64,000 nucleotides of DNA from MFD04580-c1 sp963702995 (GTDB lineage: Bacteria > Planctomycetota > Phycisphaerae > Tepidisphaerales > Tepidisphaeraceae): NCBI GenBank assembly GCA_963702995.1, contig OY969783.1:558001-622000 (forward strand), given 5' to 3'. This document shows positions 54,870 to 63,914 of the stretch, in pieces (within the stretch, counting starts at the first letter, position 1; the number at the start of each line of letters is the position of its first letter). The notes beneath the pieces were generated by a model, which searched no databases, was not told the origin of the DNA, and saw nothing but the letters and a program-made list of their open reading frames with translations. The translations under genes and the position numbers were made by a program.

Positions 54870-55729
54870 TTTCGCGACCCTTCCTCCGCTCTCGCCACGC
54901 TTTCACCGCCGGCCAATGGTACCGCAATAGGTATCAGCCGGCCCTCTCTCGCCGCTACGGCGCCGGGCGTGTCGGGCGCGCGGGTCGGCGACCCAGTCAG
55001 ATCAATCCGCAGGGCGCCGGATCGGGCCGCTTCGTCGGCCGCGACTGTGCCAGCGATAACACACCGCCATGCACACGCGAGACCGGCGGCCAAACCGCAA
55101 AAATACGTGTTGAAGGTCACCCGCCAGCGGATCCGCGGCGCAAGCAGACGCAACGCTCCGTCTAAGAGCGGAAGCGGATCGAGTTCGGGCGGGCAGACGA
55201 TGTAGACCGGCTTGGCCTCGTCGAGCACGAAGGCCTCACTTAAGATGCCCGCCCAACCTTCGTCGCCCGCGGCAGCGGCCCACGATCGGAGCGGCACTTC
55301 ACGACACGCGATGGAAAACGTGAGCTTCCGCTGCTTAATCAGATGGGGCGGCCCGGACCATTCGTCCCATAGGACCCCGGATTGCAACAACGCCCACGCT
55401 GGCCCGGACTCAGGCTGCTCACTGGCATCGAGCACAACGTGGTGGGCCAGCTTGTTGGGCCTTCGGGTGTAGTCCAAGCCGCGCATCATTACGCGAGACA
55501 AGACGCTGCAGGTCCTTCCTCCGGCCGGCACACGCCAATGGGCGAGTCCGACCGGATTTTTTTTTGTCTCGCCGGGCCCCGCAGCGGCAAGCGGCTGGTA
55601 GCTGCTTAACAGCTCCAGTCGCTGGATCAGCGCTGCCGACATGCCTTCGGTTGCAGCGACCGTGCAAAATCCGCTGCTGCCAGGCCTCAAGCCCTTCGGC
55701 GCCGATGTGTAAATCATCTCGTAACTCAT
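54866..55729 (-). CDS. GAP1-N2-like GTPase-associated protein
   Basis: The 287-residue product begins YEMIYTSAPKGLRPGSSGFC followed by TVAATEGMSAALIQRLE, the hallmark of the GAP1-N2 domain (GTPase-associated protein 1, N-terminal domain). The second half has WALLQSGVLWDEWSGPP and a beta-rich part ending in RVTFNTYFCGL. Such proteins are described in predicted NTP-dependent conflict systems next to GTPases of the type found here. The longer family members have middle and C-terminal domains that are missing in this one. It overlaps the GTPase gene and the anchor gene by four bases each. Confidence 0.75.
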   Translation of the reverse strand: MSYEMIYTSAPKGLRPGSSGFCTVAATEGMSAALIQRLELLSSYQPLAAAGPGETKKNPVGLAHWRVPAGGRTCSVLSRVMMRGLDYTRRPNKLAHHVVLDASEQPESGPAWALLQSGVLWDEWSGPPHLIKQRKLTFSIACREVPLRSWAAAAGDEGWAGILSEAFVLDEAKPVYIVCPPELDPLPLLDGALRLLAPRIRWRVTFNTYFCGLAAGLACAWRCVIAGTVAADEAARSGALRIDLTGSPTRAPDTPGAVAAREGRLIPIAVPLAGGESVARAEEGSRK

Positions 55730-57348
55730 GTCGCTTTCCCCGGCGACTGCACGACTTGATCAGACTTGCGATACCCAGCGATCAGCCCGGTAGACCATTT
55801 GGCAGCGACGTAAAGAAAGGGAACGGTGACCCAGCGCGGCCGAATGTTTCGAGGGCGAATACCGAGTAATCCCGATCCCTTCTGGACCTCCAGACCCTGC
55901 CCCAATGCACTGATGGGGATGTAAATCACCTGTTCGCAAGAGTCCTCGGCGGCTGCGACGAATTCCGGTGTTAGCCTCATCAGCATGCGTCGCAACTCAT
56001 CGGACATCTGCTCGACTCGATCGAGGTTTACCGCCGACAGGCCTCCTTCGCCCGGCAATAAGACGAAAGGCTCGCGATCCAAGTTCGCGCGAACCAGGGG
56101 AGCCCAGATGTCCGCCTTGGTCACGACCACCACCAAGGGGCGTGCGTGCTTTTTCTCCGCCGACAGCCCCAGGTAGCGGCGCACCCGCCAAGACGCTTCG
56201 GTCAGCAGCGTCTCCTGGCGAAGCGTGCGCGACGCTCCATGGAGCTGGGGGTCACGGCTCACCTGACGGCACAGCTCGCGGAATCGGGGATGCTGCGTCG
56301 GGTCATAAAGAAACATGAGCACCCGCGAGCGGGACAGGTGTTGTGTGCCGGGGGAGGAGACCGAATCCATCCCGGGCTGGAAATGTTCCCCGGCATTGTC
56401 GTAAAGACAAAGGACGCGCAGCCTGCCGGCCTCCCCCGCACCGTCGCCGCTGGGGCCCCGCTGTGAGCGGAGCGTAAACAGAAACGGGTGCGGCAGGCTG
56501 ATAACCTGCTGGCCAAGCCGGATCTGGTCGTACAACTCCCCCTGCAGCTCGGTCTTGCGGATCGATACCATTCGGTTTACGTCGTCCTGAAGAAAAAGCG
56601 TCTCTTCGTATTCGTTCAGCAGGCGATTGGACACGGTGTCCGCGTCATTGAAACTGATGAAGAACTTGGCCGGCAGGACCCGCCGGAGTTGCCAGATCAT
56701 CGTGGCAAGGAAATGAGACTTGCCGCTGGCCGGAGAGCCGATGATGGAAAAGATCAGCGGCTCGGTCCCAACGAGCGGTCGCGGGACGACTAAATGGCAG
56801 CGTGGGCAGGCCAGTAGCTGGCAGGGCAAGCCACGGGCGTCAATCGCCTCCCCACGGGCATTGAACCGGCTGGGGAGGAACCGACTGGGGGCTTCCGGGC
56901 CGAGGACTGGATCGCCCAACAGTTCGCCATGCTGCGAGACCCAAAGAACTTGGTCCGGAGAAAACTGATGCCAGCAGTGGGGACAGGTGATCTTCGCGAG
57001 CATGTTTCCCGGCAGCGGCGCCTCCAACTGCTGATTGATCGCGCGGGCGTCGTGTGCCGCGTCGGCCATCGGCGCCGGAGTGGTCGCCGGTTTGACCGAA
57101 AGACAATCCCCGCACGCGATCCTTCCGTCCCGGTTGAAAACGTCGCGTGCCGGCCGGGTCTGTCCACAGATTCGACACCGAAACTGCGCGTGCCCCTCGA
57201 TTTCCTGCCGAACGCGCCGGAAGCATTCCAGGCAATAGCACCGCCCCAACGTGTCACTGGGCATCAATGTTGGAACAACTGGAACGCCGCAGATGCTGCA
57301 TGCGCCACCTTGCTCGGGGCGAATCGTTGGATAGTCATCTTCAGTCAC
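55726..57348 (-). CDS. Zinc-ribbon double-GTPase (DO-GTPase2-like)
   Basis: GTG 57348 preceded by AGGA gives 540 residues (VTEDDYPTIRPEQGG); the frame is open back to 57504 but those 52 codons look non-coding. Four to six CxxC pairs in the first 180 residues (CSIC, CLEC, CRIC, CGDC, CPHC, CPRC) form zinc ribbons. The GTPase part has Walker A GSPASGKS (about 204-211), G3 YDNAGEH (about 316) and G4 TKAD (about 410). The family is known from conflict-system studies as double-GTPase 2. It is the first gene of a coupled three-gene operon. GTP-dependent sensing or switch function is an inference. Confidence 0.8.
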   Translation of the reverse strand: MTEDDYPTIRPEQGGACSICGVPVVPTLMPSDTLGRCYCLECFRRVRQEIEGHAQFRCRICGQTRPARDVFNRDGRIACGDCLSVKPATTPAPMADAAHDARAINQQLEAPLPGNMLAKITCPHCWHQFSPDQVLWVSQHGELLGDPVLGPEAPSRFLPSRFNARGEAIDARGLPCQLLACPRCHLVVPRPLVGTEPLIFSIIGSPASGKSHFLATMIWQLRRVLPAKFFISFNDADTVSNRLLNEYEETLFLQDDVNRMVSIRKTELQGELYDQIRLGQQVISLPHPFLFTLRSQRGPSGDGAGEAGRLRVLCLYDNAGEHFQPGMDSVSSPGTQHLSRSRVLMFLYDPTQHPRFRELCRQVSRDPQLHGASRTLRQETLLTEASWRVRRYLGLSAEKKHARPLVVVVTKADIWAPLVRANLDREPFVLLPGEGGLSAVNLDRVEQMSDELRRMLMRLTPEFVAAAEDSCEQVIYIPISALGQGLEVQKGSGLLGIRPRNIRPRWVTVPFLYVAAKWSTGLIAGYRKSDQVVQSPGKAT

Positions 57349-58158
57349 ACGGATCCTAAGTTCTGTTCGGGCGTTTCCAGGACGAACTACATCCGTTGGG
57401 GGTCCGCGACGCCTCAAAGTACCAGCCGCATCGAGGAACCCCGCCAAAGAGCCCGAGATGCGCCCCTTGTTCCTTCCAGACCGATCACAGTATACCGGCG
57501 ACACCCCTCACGGGAGATCAATGGCAACATCCAGTGGGCTCTTTGCCCTTGGATCAGGGGGAACATCATTGATCCCAACGGCGGCACGCGACGAAATTCT
57601 TGCCGCGAGCGAATTCACTTCCGACGTTAGCGGACGGACCATTCTTTCAAGATAAACGGCGAAGTCACCGAGCTTCCGATGAGCCGCCGCGCTCACCGGA
57701 GGTTTGAGGCGGAGTCGATGTCAGCGCAATCGGTGAACGAAACTTCGATAGCGATTGCACGAAAGCCGTGAGCCTAGTAACAGTCGCGTACTGGAAGGCG
57801 TTGACCATGCTACCAGAACGGGGTCCAATTCATGGTTCGTCCACAGGCGGCGGGCTGGCTGCCGGAGGCCGCCCAAGAGCAAGGCGTCCACCCGCCGGGC
57901 GGGGACCGATCGCGGCCTCCCGTCGCGCGAGCCCGTTCGGCTCTGCGCGGGGCACGCAAGGAGCATGATGAGGAGCACCAGGCAGATCGGTCTGCGGCGG
58001 CCGCTGAGCGATCGTTCTGTAGCGTTGTTGCAGGTTGCGCATCAAAGCTCGAGGAGGTTCGAGCCCCGAGAAGGGCCATGTGAAGAAGCGAGCCGAACGG
58101 CGCTTTGCGGTGTAGCGCGTGCCGTTGTATCAAGGATCATTCGAAGTGGCCAGCGTAA
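57349..58158. other. Long gap before ISAs1, no convincing gene
   Basis: About 810 bases between the divergent start of the GTPase gene and the ISAs1 element. A minus-strand frame at 57508-57696 (62 codons) precedes the GTPase gene, and several overlapping frames on both strands between 57755 and 58282 exist, but none has a ribosome site or a family I know. The operon promoter should lie here on the minus strand; I cannot point to it. Confidence 0.4.
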
Positions 58159-58168
58159 CGTTCGGCGG

Positions 58169-59498
58169 CAGGGCTATCGCATTTGGCGTAAACGTGTTCG
58201 TAAGATGTTCGGTAGCGCCCTCTTCCCGAGCGTGTTAGCCTGCTTTTTTCGGTCGCGAAGCTTCGCAGCAACACTTACCTAATCGACGAAAGGAGCTTGA
58301 GCATGGACGCCCAAGCGACCCGTGGTCTGCTGCGCTTTTTCGAAGGCATCCGCGACACCCGATCCCGTAATCGCTCTCATCCTCTGGCGAGCGTGTTGAG
58401 CATCGCAATCATGGCGGTGCTCTGCGGCTGTGAAGGCTGGGCCGCGGTGGCGGCTTGGGGCCTGCTCAACCAGGACTGGCTCGAGACTTTTCTGGACCTG
58501 CCTCGCGGCATCCCGTCCCACGACACCTTCGACCGCGTGTTTGGCCTTCTGGACCCCTTGGCCTTCGAAGCATGCTTCATGAAGTGGTCCTCCAGCCTGA
58601 TCGCCAACGCCGGCGGCGTGTTCATCGCCGTCGATGGCAAGACGCTGCGGCGGAGTTGGAAGCGGGCGTGGAGTAAAACGCCGGTGCATCTGGTCAGCGC
58701 GTTCGTCAGCAAGAACAGCGTGGTGCTGGGCCAGGTGGCCACTGACACCAAGAGCAATGAGATCACCGCGATCCCCAAACTACTGGGCATGTTGAGCCTG
58801 GCCGGGAGCACGGTGACGATTGACGCGATGGGCTGCCAACGCGACATCGCGGCCCAAATCCTTCGCCAGAAGGGCGACTATCTCCTGGCGGTCAAAGACA
58901 ACCAGCCGACTCTCTTCGCCGCTGTCACCGCGTTGCTGGATGAAGGGCTTCTCGATCGCTTCAAGGGGATGAATCACGGCTACCACGAGTCGTTCCAGGA
59001 CAAGAACAGCCACGGCCGCGTCGAAACCAGGCGAGTCTGGGTGACTGACGAAGTGCATTGGCTGGGAGAGGACATCCTCAAATTGTGGCCCGGGCTCAAG
59101 AGCATCGTGGTGGTCGAGTCGATTCGGCAGGACCTTGGGGATCTGAGCGGCAAGGTCAGCACCGAGCGAAGGTACTACATCTGTAGCCATGGCGGGGCCA
59201 ATAACTCGCTCGCCGAGTTCCTGGCCGCGGGCATCCGCGACCACTGGGGCGTGGAGAACGGCCTGCACTGGTGCTTGGACGTGAGCATGAGAGAGGACCA
59301 GAGCAGAATCCGCGTGGCGAACGGAGCCGAGAACTTTTCCCGCCTGCGGCGGATCGCTCTGAACAAGCTCAAGCGATCCTCGGTCAAGAACAAGAACGGA
59401 AAGGACTTGAAGCTCGGCATTCGTACGAAGCAGCAATGCTGCGGATGGAGCCAAGAGTTCCTGTTACAGGTGATGATGGCCTAAATGCGATAGCCCTG
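58169..59498 (+). mobile_element. ISAs1-family insertion sequence, complete, with 10-bp target duplication
   Basis: The 1330-bp element has 16-bp perfect inverted repeats (CAGGGCTATCGCATTT at 58169-58184 and its complement at 59483-59498). CGTTCGGCGG stands directly outside both ends (58159-58168 and 59499-59508), a perfect 10-bp target duplication of the size known for ISAs1. Confidence 0.95.
58303..59484 (+). CDS. ISAs1-family transposase
   Basis: ATG 58303 follows AAAGGAG; a TTG six bases upstream is less likely. The 393-residue protein has the N-terminal DDE_Tnp_1-associated part (FFEGIRDTRSRNRSHPLASV), the first Asp in FIAVDGKTLRRSWK, the second in STVTIDAMGCQRDIAAQI, GDYLLAVKDNQPTLF, and the Glu region HWGVENGLHWCLDVSMREDQ. 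No interruption is seen, and with intact ends the element is probably mobile. Its copy number outside the window is unknown apart from the relic end at 13605. Confidence 0.95.
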   Translation: MDAQATRGLLRFFEGIRDTRSRNRSHPLASVLSIAIMAVLCGCEGWAAVAAWGLLNQDWLETFLDLPRGIPSHDTFDRVFGLLDPLAFEACFMKWSSSLIANAGGVFIAVDGKTLRRSWKRAWSKTPVHLVSAFVSKNSVVLGQVATDTKSNEITAIPKLLGMLSLAGSTVTIDAMGCQRDIAAQILRQKGDYLLAVKDNQPTLFAAVTALLDEGLLDRFKGMNHGYHESFQDKNSHGRVETRRVWVTDEVHWLGEDILKLWPGLKSIVVVESIRQDLGDLSGKVSTERRYYICSHGGANNSLAEFLAAGIRDHWGVENGLHWCLDVSMREDQSRIRVANGAENFSRLRRIALNKLKRSSVKNKNGKDLKLGIRTKQQCCGWSQEFLLQVMMA

Positions 59499-59656
59499 CG
59501 TTCGGCGGTGACAACGGGCACGCTCACCGAGTGCGGTGTTGGAAAATGATAGCCGGAGCCAGTTCAACATCGCCGGGTCGGCCGCCCCCTCGTAAGTCGG
59601 TCCGCCGCTCTTCGGTCCGATAACAACTGCTGGGGCCCCGTCCGCTCTATTCGAGA

Positions 59657-60523
59657 ATGCCGATGAAGATCACCAAAGCCGTCATCACCTCCGCCGGACG
59701 GGGGCAGCGCGGGTTGCCGCTTCAGGTCCTGGTCGATCAGGACGGCGTTCAGAAGTCGGCGCTGCGGATCATCCTCGAAGAGGTGGCGGCCGCGGGGATC
59801 GAGGCGGCATGCGTCGTCGTCTGCCCCGGGGACCAGGCGGCCTATGCGGCCGCCGCCGGGCCGTGTGCCGACATGCTCTCATTCGTCGAGCAGCGCGATC
59901 CGGCCGGGTATGGCCATGCCCTGTTCTGCGCCCGCGAGTTCGTTGCCGCGGCTCCGTTCCTCCACCTCGTCGGTGATCACCTTTACGTGAGCGGCGCGGG
60001 GAAGCGATGCGCCCAGCAACTGGTCGAGGCGGCCGCCGCGGAGGAATGCTCGATGTCCGCGGTGCAGCCAACGCGGGAGAACATGCTCCCGTACTACGGG
60101 ACCGTCGGCGGCCGCCGCGTCCCCAACGTCGTCCACCTGTACGAGGTGGACACCGTCCTCGAAAAGCCCACGCCGACGGAAGCCGAACAGCGCCTCATCG
60201 TCCCGGGCCTTCGCGCGGGGCACTATCTCTGCTTCTTCGGAATGCACGTGCTGACCCCGGTCGTGATCGAGATCCTGGGGGACCTTCTCAAGCAGGCGGC
60301 CGGCCGCGAGGCGGTCGCCCTGTCGCCGGCTTTGGGGCGGCTGGCCGCACGGGAACGATATCTGGCGATGGAGCTGCGCGGGCAGCGGCACAACATGGGC
60401 GTGAAGTACGGCCTCCTGGTCGCACAGATGGCCTTGGCACTGGAAGGGCGGGATCGAGACGAGGTGTTGAGCCAGTTCCTGGAACTGCTCGCCTCGCGCG
60501 AGCGTTCCGGCCATGGCGAATGA
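59657..60523 (+). CDS. GalU-like sugar-1-phosphate nucleotidyltransferase
   Basis: The 288-residue protein follows the UTP-glucose-1-phosphate uridylyltransferase pattern: KAVITSAGRGQRGLPLQVLV at the N-terminus, IILEEVAAAGIEAACVVVCP, DPAGYGHALFCAREFV, PFLHLVGDHLYV (metal Asp), VLEKPTPTEAEQRL and HYLCFFGMHVLTP. The nucleotide loop differs from the usual GxGTR(x)LP-TK: it reads GRGQRGLP-LQ, so the Thr and Lys are replaced. It would form UDP-glucose or another nucleotide sugar. It is the first of three genes that seem to form one sugar-activation unit. Confidence 0.8.
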   Translation: MPMKITKAVITSAGRGQRGLPLQVLVDQDGVQKSALRIILEEVAAAGIEAACVVVCPGDQAAYAAAAGPCADMLSFVEQRDPAGYGHALFCAREFVAAAPFLHLVGDHLYVSGAGKRCAQQLVEAAAAEECSMSAVQPTRENMLPYYGTVGGRRVPNVVHLYEVDTVLEKPTPTEAEQRLIVPGLRAGHYLCFFGMHVLTPVVIEILGDLLKQAAGREAVALSPALGRLAARERYLAMELRGQRHNMGVKYGLLVAQMALALEGRDRDEVLSQFLELLASRERSGHGE

Positions 60524-60586
60524 TCGGATTTCGGGTCGCGCCGGCTCAAGGGGTATGACAGCGCCACGCCATCGGTCAACCAATCC

Positions 60587-62320
60587 ATGAATACTCCTTC
60601 CTCGCTGATCGACCTTATCACCTCGGCTGATGCTTCGCTGCGCGACACTCCGGTCGAGGCCTGGTCGCGCGGCGCATCGGCGTCCGACCTGCTGGCGGCG
60701 TGCGATGCGCTCGATCAGTTCCGTCGCCGCAGCGACAACCTCTATCACCGGGTCCGTGCGACGTTCTTTCTCTATTCGATTCACCGGTTCCTGCTGCCGG
60801 CGCGGCTCCAAGCGGCCAACCGGGGGCTTGTCCCGTTCGACGGCTACTCGCACCTGCTCTCACGGCGCTTCGAGGAGGCGATCGACTTGTTCCTCGCCCG
60901 TCAGGCGGCCGACGGGCCCAGCGACGCGATCTGCAGCGCGCTGGCCGCCGCGTACAAAGACCTGGCGATCCAGACCCTCGCCAACCAGGTGCGCCGCAGC
61001 GTCCGGTCGATCCGTGGGAACCAATGGATGTTCCGGATCGGCCACCCGGCCGACCAGCCGCTGCGCATCCGGCCCGAACTCCTGCGCCGCTCCCAGGACG
61101 GCGCGTTCCCCATCCTGGCGGAGTCCACGCCGGTCCGGATGGACCTCACCCACAGCGCCTGGAGCGACATCTTTTTCCTCGGGATGGACTTCCCCGAAGG
61201 CGCGAAGGTCCTGAACGTCTCGATTGACCTGGCGGTCCACGGCCGCGACGCCGCCCCGAAGCCGCCGGTGGAGGCCTACCTGCGGGTAATCGATGAACCC
61301 GTCCTCCGGCTTGTTAGCGTCGATCTAGGCGCCAAGGCCGACATTACGAGCCTGCCGGAGGCGTTCGACTTCGCCCGCGATTACCTGGGGCTGCTCAAGG
61401 CCGCTGTCATCGCCTCGGGGATCATCCCGCCGGGGACCGAAGGCTCCGGCCAGAGTCTCGCCGACCTGCTCGCCCGGGTTGTGGGGCCGGGCATGGGGCT
61501 GGAAATCGTCAGCAGCGTTAACAACATCCCCAAGGGGTCGCGGCTGGCGGTATCGACCAATCTGCTCGGGGCGCTGATCGCCGTTTGCATGCGGGCGACC
61601 AGTCAGGCTCGGAGCCTTACAGGGCCGCTCGAAGAGGCGGAGCGGCGGCTCGTCGCCGCCAGGGCGATCCTTGGCGAATGGCTTGGCGGGTCAGGGGGCG
61701 GCTGGCAGGACTCGGGCGGCATCTGGCCCGGCATGAAGCTCATCAGCGGCGCGTTGGCGAAGGAGGGCGACCCGGAGTTCGGCATCAGTCGCGGCCGCCT
61801 GCTTCCCGAGCACCGTATCCTGGGCGCCGCCGACGCCTCTGACGAGTCCCGCGACAAGCTGCGCGACAGCCTCGTCCTGGTTCATGGCGGCATGGCACAG
61901 AACGTCGGGCCAATCCTGGAGATGGTGACCGAGAAATACCTGCTCCGGTCTGAGGCCGAGTGGGCCGGCCGCCGCGAGGCGATCGAAATCCTCGAGCAGA
62001 TCCTGTCCGCGCTTTGCGCCGGAGATGTGGCGGCCGTCGGCGCGGCGACCACCCGCAACTTCTTCGGGCCGCTCCAGGCGATCATTCCCTGGGCCAGCAA
62101 CGCCTACACCGAACAGCTCATCGCCCGCGTGCGCGAGCATTTCGGCGAAAAATTCTGGGGTTTCTGGATGCTCGGCGGAATGGCCGGCGGCGGCATGGGG
62201 TTCATCTTCCACCCGTCGCGCAAATCCGAAGCACAGGGGTTCCTTAAACAGGCGATGACCGATCTGCAGCGCGCAGCTCAGGCACGCGCTCCCGTTCGCG
62301 ATGGAGCCGGTCGTCTATGA
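60587..62320 (+). CDS. GHMP-family sugar kinase-like protein
   Basis: The 577-residue protein carries the GHMP phosphate-binding loop in the form NNIPKGSRLAVSTNLLGALI (about 311-330; the usual form is P-x-GxGLG-S-A) and a C-terminal glycine-rich motif GGMAGGGMGFIFHP near 530-544, as in fucokinase- and galactokinase-type enzymes. The N-terminal 200 residues are helical and unassigned, so it is longer than a plain kinase and closer in size to the kinase part of fucokinase/pyrophosphorylase proteins. It lies between two nucleotidyltransferase genes and overlaps the next one by 20 bases, so it probably makes the sugar-1-phosphate that they activate. Confidence 0.7.
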   Translation: MNTPSSLIDLITSADASLRDTPVEAWSRGASASDLLAACDALDQFRRRSDNLYHRVRATFFLYSIHRFLLPARLQAANRGLVPFDGYSHLLSRRFEEAIDLFLARQAADGPSDAICSALAAAYKDLAIQTLANQVRRSVRSIRGNQWMFRIGHPADQPLRIRPELLRRSQDGAFPILAESTPVRMDLTHSAWSDIFFLGMDFPEGAKVLNVSIDLAVHGRDAAPKPPVEAYLRVIDEPVLRLVSVDLGAKADITSLPEAFDFARDYLGLLKAAVIASGIIPPGTEGSGQSLADLLARVVGPGMGLEIVSSVNNIPKGSRLAVSTNLLGALIAVCMRATSQARSLTGPLEEAERRLVAARAILGEWLGGSGGGWQDSGGIWPGMKLISGALAKEGDPEFGISRGRLLPEHRILGAADASDESRDKLRDSLVLVHGGMAQNVGPILEMVTEKYLLRSEAEWAGRREAIEILEQILSALCAGDVAAVGAATTRNFFGPLQAIIPWASNAYTEQLIARVREHFGEKFWGFWMLGGMAGGGMGFIFHPSRKSEAQGFLKQAMTDLQRAAQARAPVRDGAGRL

Positions 62321-63914
62321 CTTTGCGATCAACCCGCATGGCACCTTCGCCCGCATGCTGGTGGGGAGCGCGGCGCTTTTGCCCGCGTCGTACTACGCGT
62401 TAACGGTCCCGCAGATGCTCCGGCTCGACCCGTCCACCCTGACGCGCCAGCAGCGTACGGAGCTGGCCCGGTTTGGCGTGGCCTGTCGGACCGAGCCGGC
62501 GCTGGCCGGCATGGCCAACACGCTGTTCGATCGCCTGTTCGCCCGGGCCGCGCCGCCCGCCGGGCCACAGGGGAGCCTGGGGGAGCTGCTCGAGCAGAAC
62601 GGCTTTGATCGCGAGCAGCATGAGCGCATCCGCGACGCGATGCGCGCCGGCCGCGTGGGGCTGGCCCAGAACCGCCTGCCGCGCAGCACGACCATCCGCG
62701 ACGTCTCGCCCGAAGACGTCACCGACACGACCAACGGCGTGCCGGCCGCCTTCCGCAAGCTCGGGCAGGAGGCGCTTGCCGCGGGGGCCGTCGCCGTTGT
62801 CACGCTGGCGGCCGGCGCGGGGAGCCGATGGACGCAGGGCGCGGGGGTCGTCAAGGCGCTCCACCCCTTCTGCAAATTCGGCGGCCGCCATCGCACATTC
62901 CTTGAAACCCACATTGCAAAGAGCCGCCGCACCGGGAGGCAGAGCGGCGTTTACCCGGCGCACGTGATCACGACGAGCTACCTGACGCAGCAGCCGATCG
63001 CGGCCGCCCTCGCGGCGCATCAGAACTACGGCTATTCAGGCCCGCTTCGCCTGTCGCCCGGCAACGCGGTCGGGCTGCGTATGGTCCCCACCGTTCAGGA
63101 CCTCCGCTTCGCGTGGGAAGAGACCGCCCAGAGGATGCTCGACGAACAGGCCCAAAAGGTGCGGGAGAGCCTGCATTCCGCCCTGATCGGCTGGGCACGC
63201 CAGGCTGGCGAAGGGAGCGACTACACCGACAACCTCCCCGGCCAATGCCTGCACCCTGTGGGCCATTGGTACGAGGTGCCGAACCTGCTCAAGAACGGCG
63301 TCCTTGCCGGGCTGCTCGCCGAGCGCCCGAACCTTCGATATCTGATGCTCCACAATGTCGATACGCTGGGGGCGGACCTGGATCCGGGGCTGCTGGGCTT
63401 GCACATCAAGAGCGGCGCGGGGCTGAGCTTCGAGGTGATCGGCCGCCGGATTGAGGACCGCGGCGGGGGGCTGGCCCGGGTTGACGGCCGCGTGAGGCTG
63501 GTTGAGGGCCTGGCGATGCCGCGCGAAGAGGACGAGTTCCAGCTCACCTACTACAACTCGATGACGACCTGGATCGACATCGACCAGTTGCTCCAGGCGT
63601 TCAGCCTCACCCGCGGCGACCTCTCCCAGCCCGACATCGTCGCGGCACGCGTTCGCGACCTGGCGCAGCGGATGCCCACCTACCTGACCCTAAAGGACGT
63701 CAAAAAGCGATGGGGCCACGGCCAGGAGGACGTCTTCCCGGTCGCCCAGTGGGAAAAGCTGTGGGGCGACATGACGGCGGTCCCGGAGGTCAAGAGCGCA
63801 TTCCTGGTCGTCCCGCGAAAGCGCGGTCAGCAGCTCAAGGACCAGGCCCAGCTCGACGGCTGGCTCCGCGACGGCTCGGCGGACCACGTCGATTCGATGT
63901 GCGAGTGGGGGTAG
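62301..63914 (+). CDS. UDPGP-family nucleotidyltransferase (UDP-sugar pyrophosphorylase-like)
   Basis: The 537-residue protein has the UDPGP fold: an N-terminal helical part, then VVTLAAGAGSRWTQGAGVVK (about 168-187), the nucleotide loop with its Lys, CKFGGRHRTFLETHI, PAHVITTSYLTQQPI, PGQCLHPVGHWYEVPNLLKN and YLMLHNVDTLGADLDPGLLG. Enzymes of this family join UTP to glucose-1-P, N-acetylglucosamine-1-P or a range of sugar-1-phosphates. The start ATG 62301 is inside the kinase gene, so the two are translationally coupled. It ends 87 bases before the window edge, where nothing further is seen. Confidence 0.82.
   Translation: MEPVVYDFAINPHGTFARMLVGSAALLPASYYALTVPQMLRLDPSTLTRQQRTELARFGVACRTEPALAGMANTLFDRLFARAAPPAGPQGSLGELLEQNGFDREQHERIRDAMRAGRVGLAQNRLPRSTTIRDVSPEDVTDTTNGVPAAFRKLGQEALAAGAVAVVTLAAGAGSRWTQGAGVVKALHPFCKFGGRHRTFLETHIAKSRRTGRQSGVYPAHVITTSYLTQQPIAAALAAHQNYGYSGPLRLSPGNAVGLRMVPTVQDLRFAWEETAQRMLDEQAQKVRESLHSALIGWARQAGEGSDYTDNLPGQCLHPVGHWYEVPNLLKNGVLAGLLAERPNLRYLMLHNVDTLGADLDPGLLGLHIKSGAGLSFEVIGRRIEDRGGGLARVDGRVRLVEGLAMPREEDEFQLTYYNSMTTWIDIDQLLQAFSLTRGDLSQPDIVAARVRDLAQRMPTYLTLKDVKKRWGHGQEDVFPVAQWEKLWGDMTAVPEVKSAFLVVPRKRGQQLKDQAQLDGWLRDGSADHVDSMCEWG

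Noticed and set aside
54066..55205. 379-codon plus-strand frame in the GTPase operon
   Set aside because: It opposes two real overlapping minus-strand genes and has shadow-like composition.
59879..60853. 324-codon minus-strand frame in the sugar-activation module
   Set aside because: Antisense to the nucleotidyltransferase and kinase genes, both with clear motifs.
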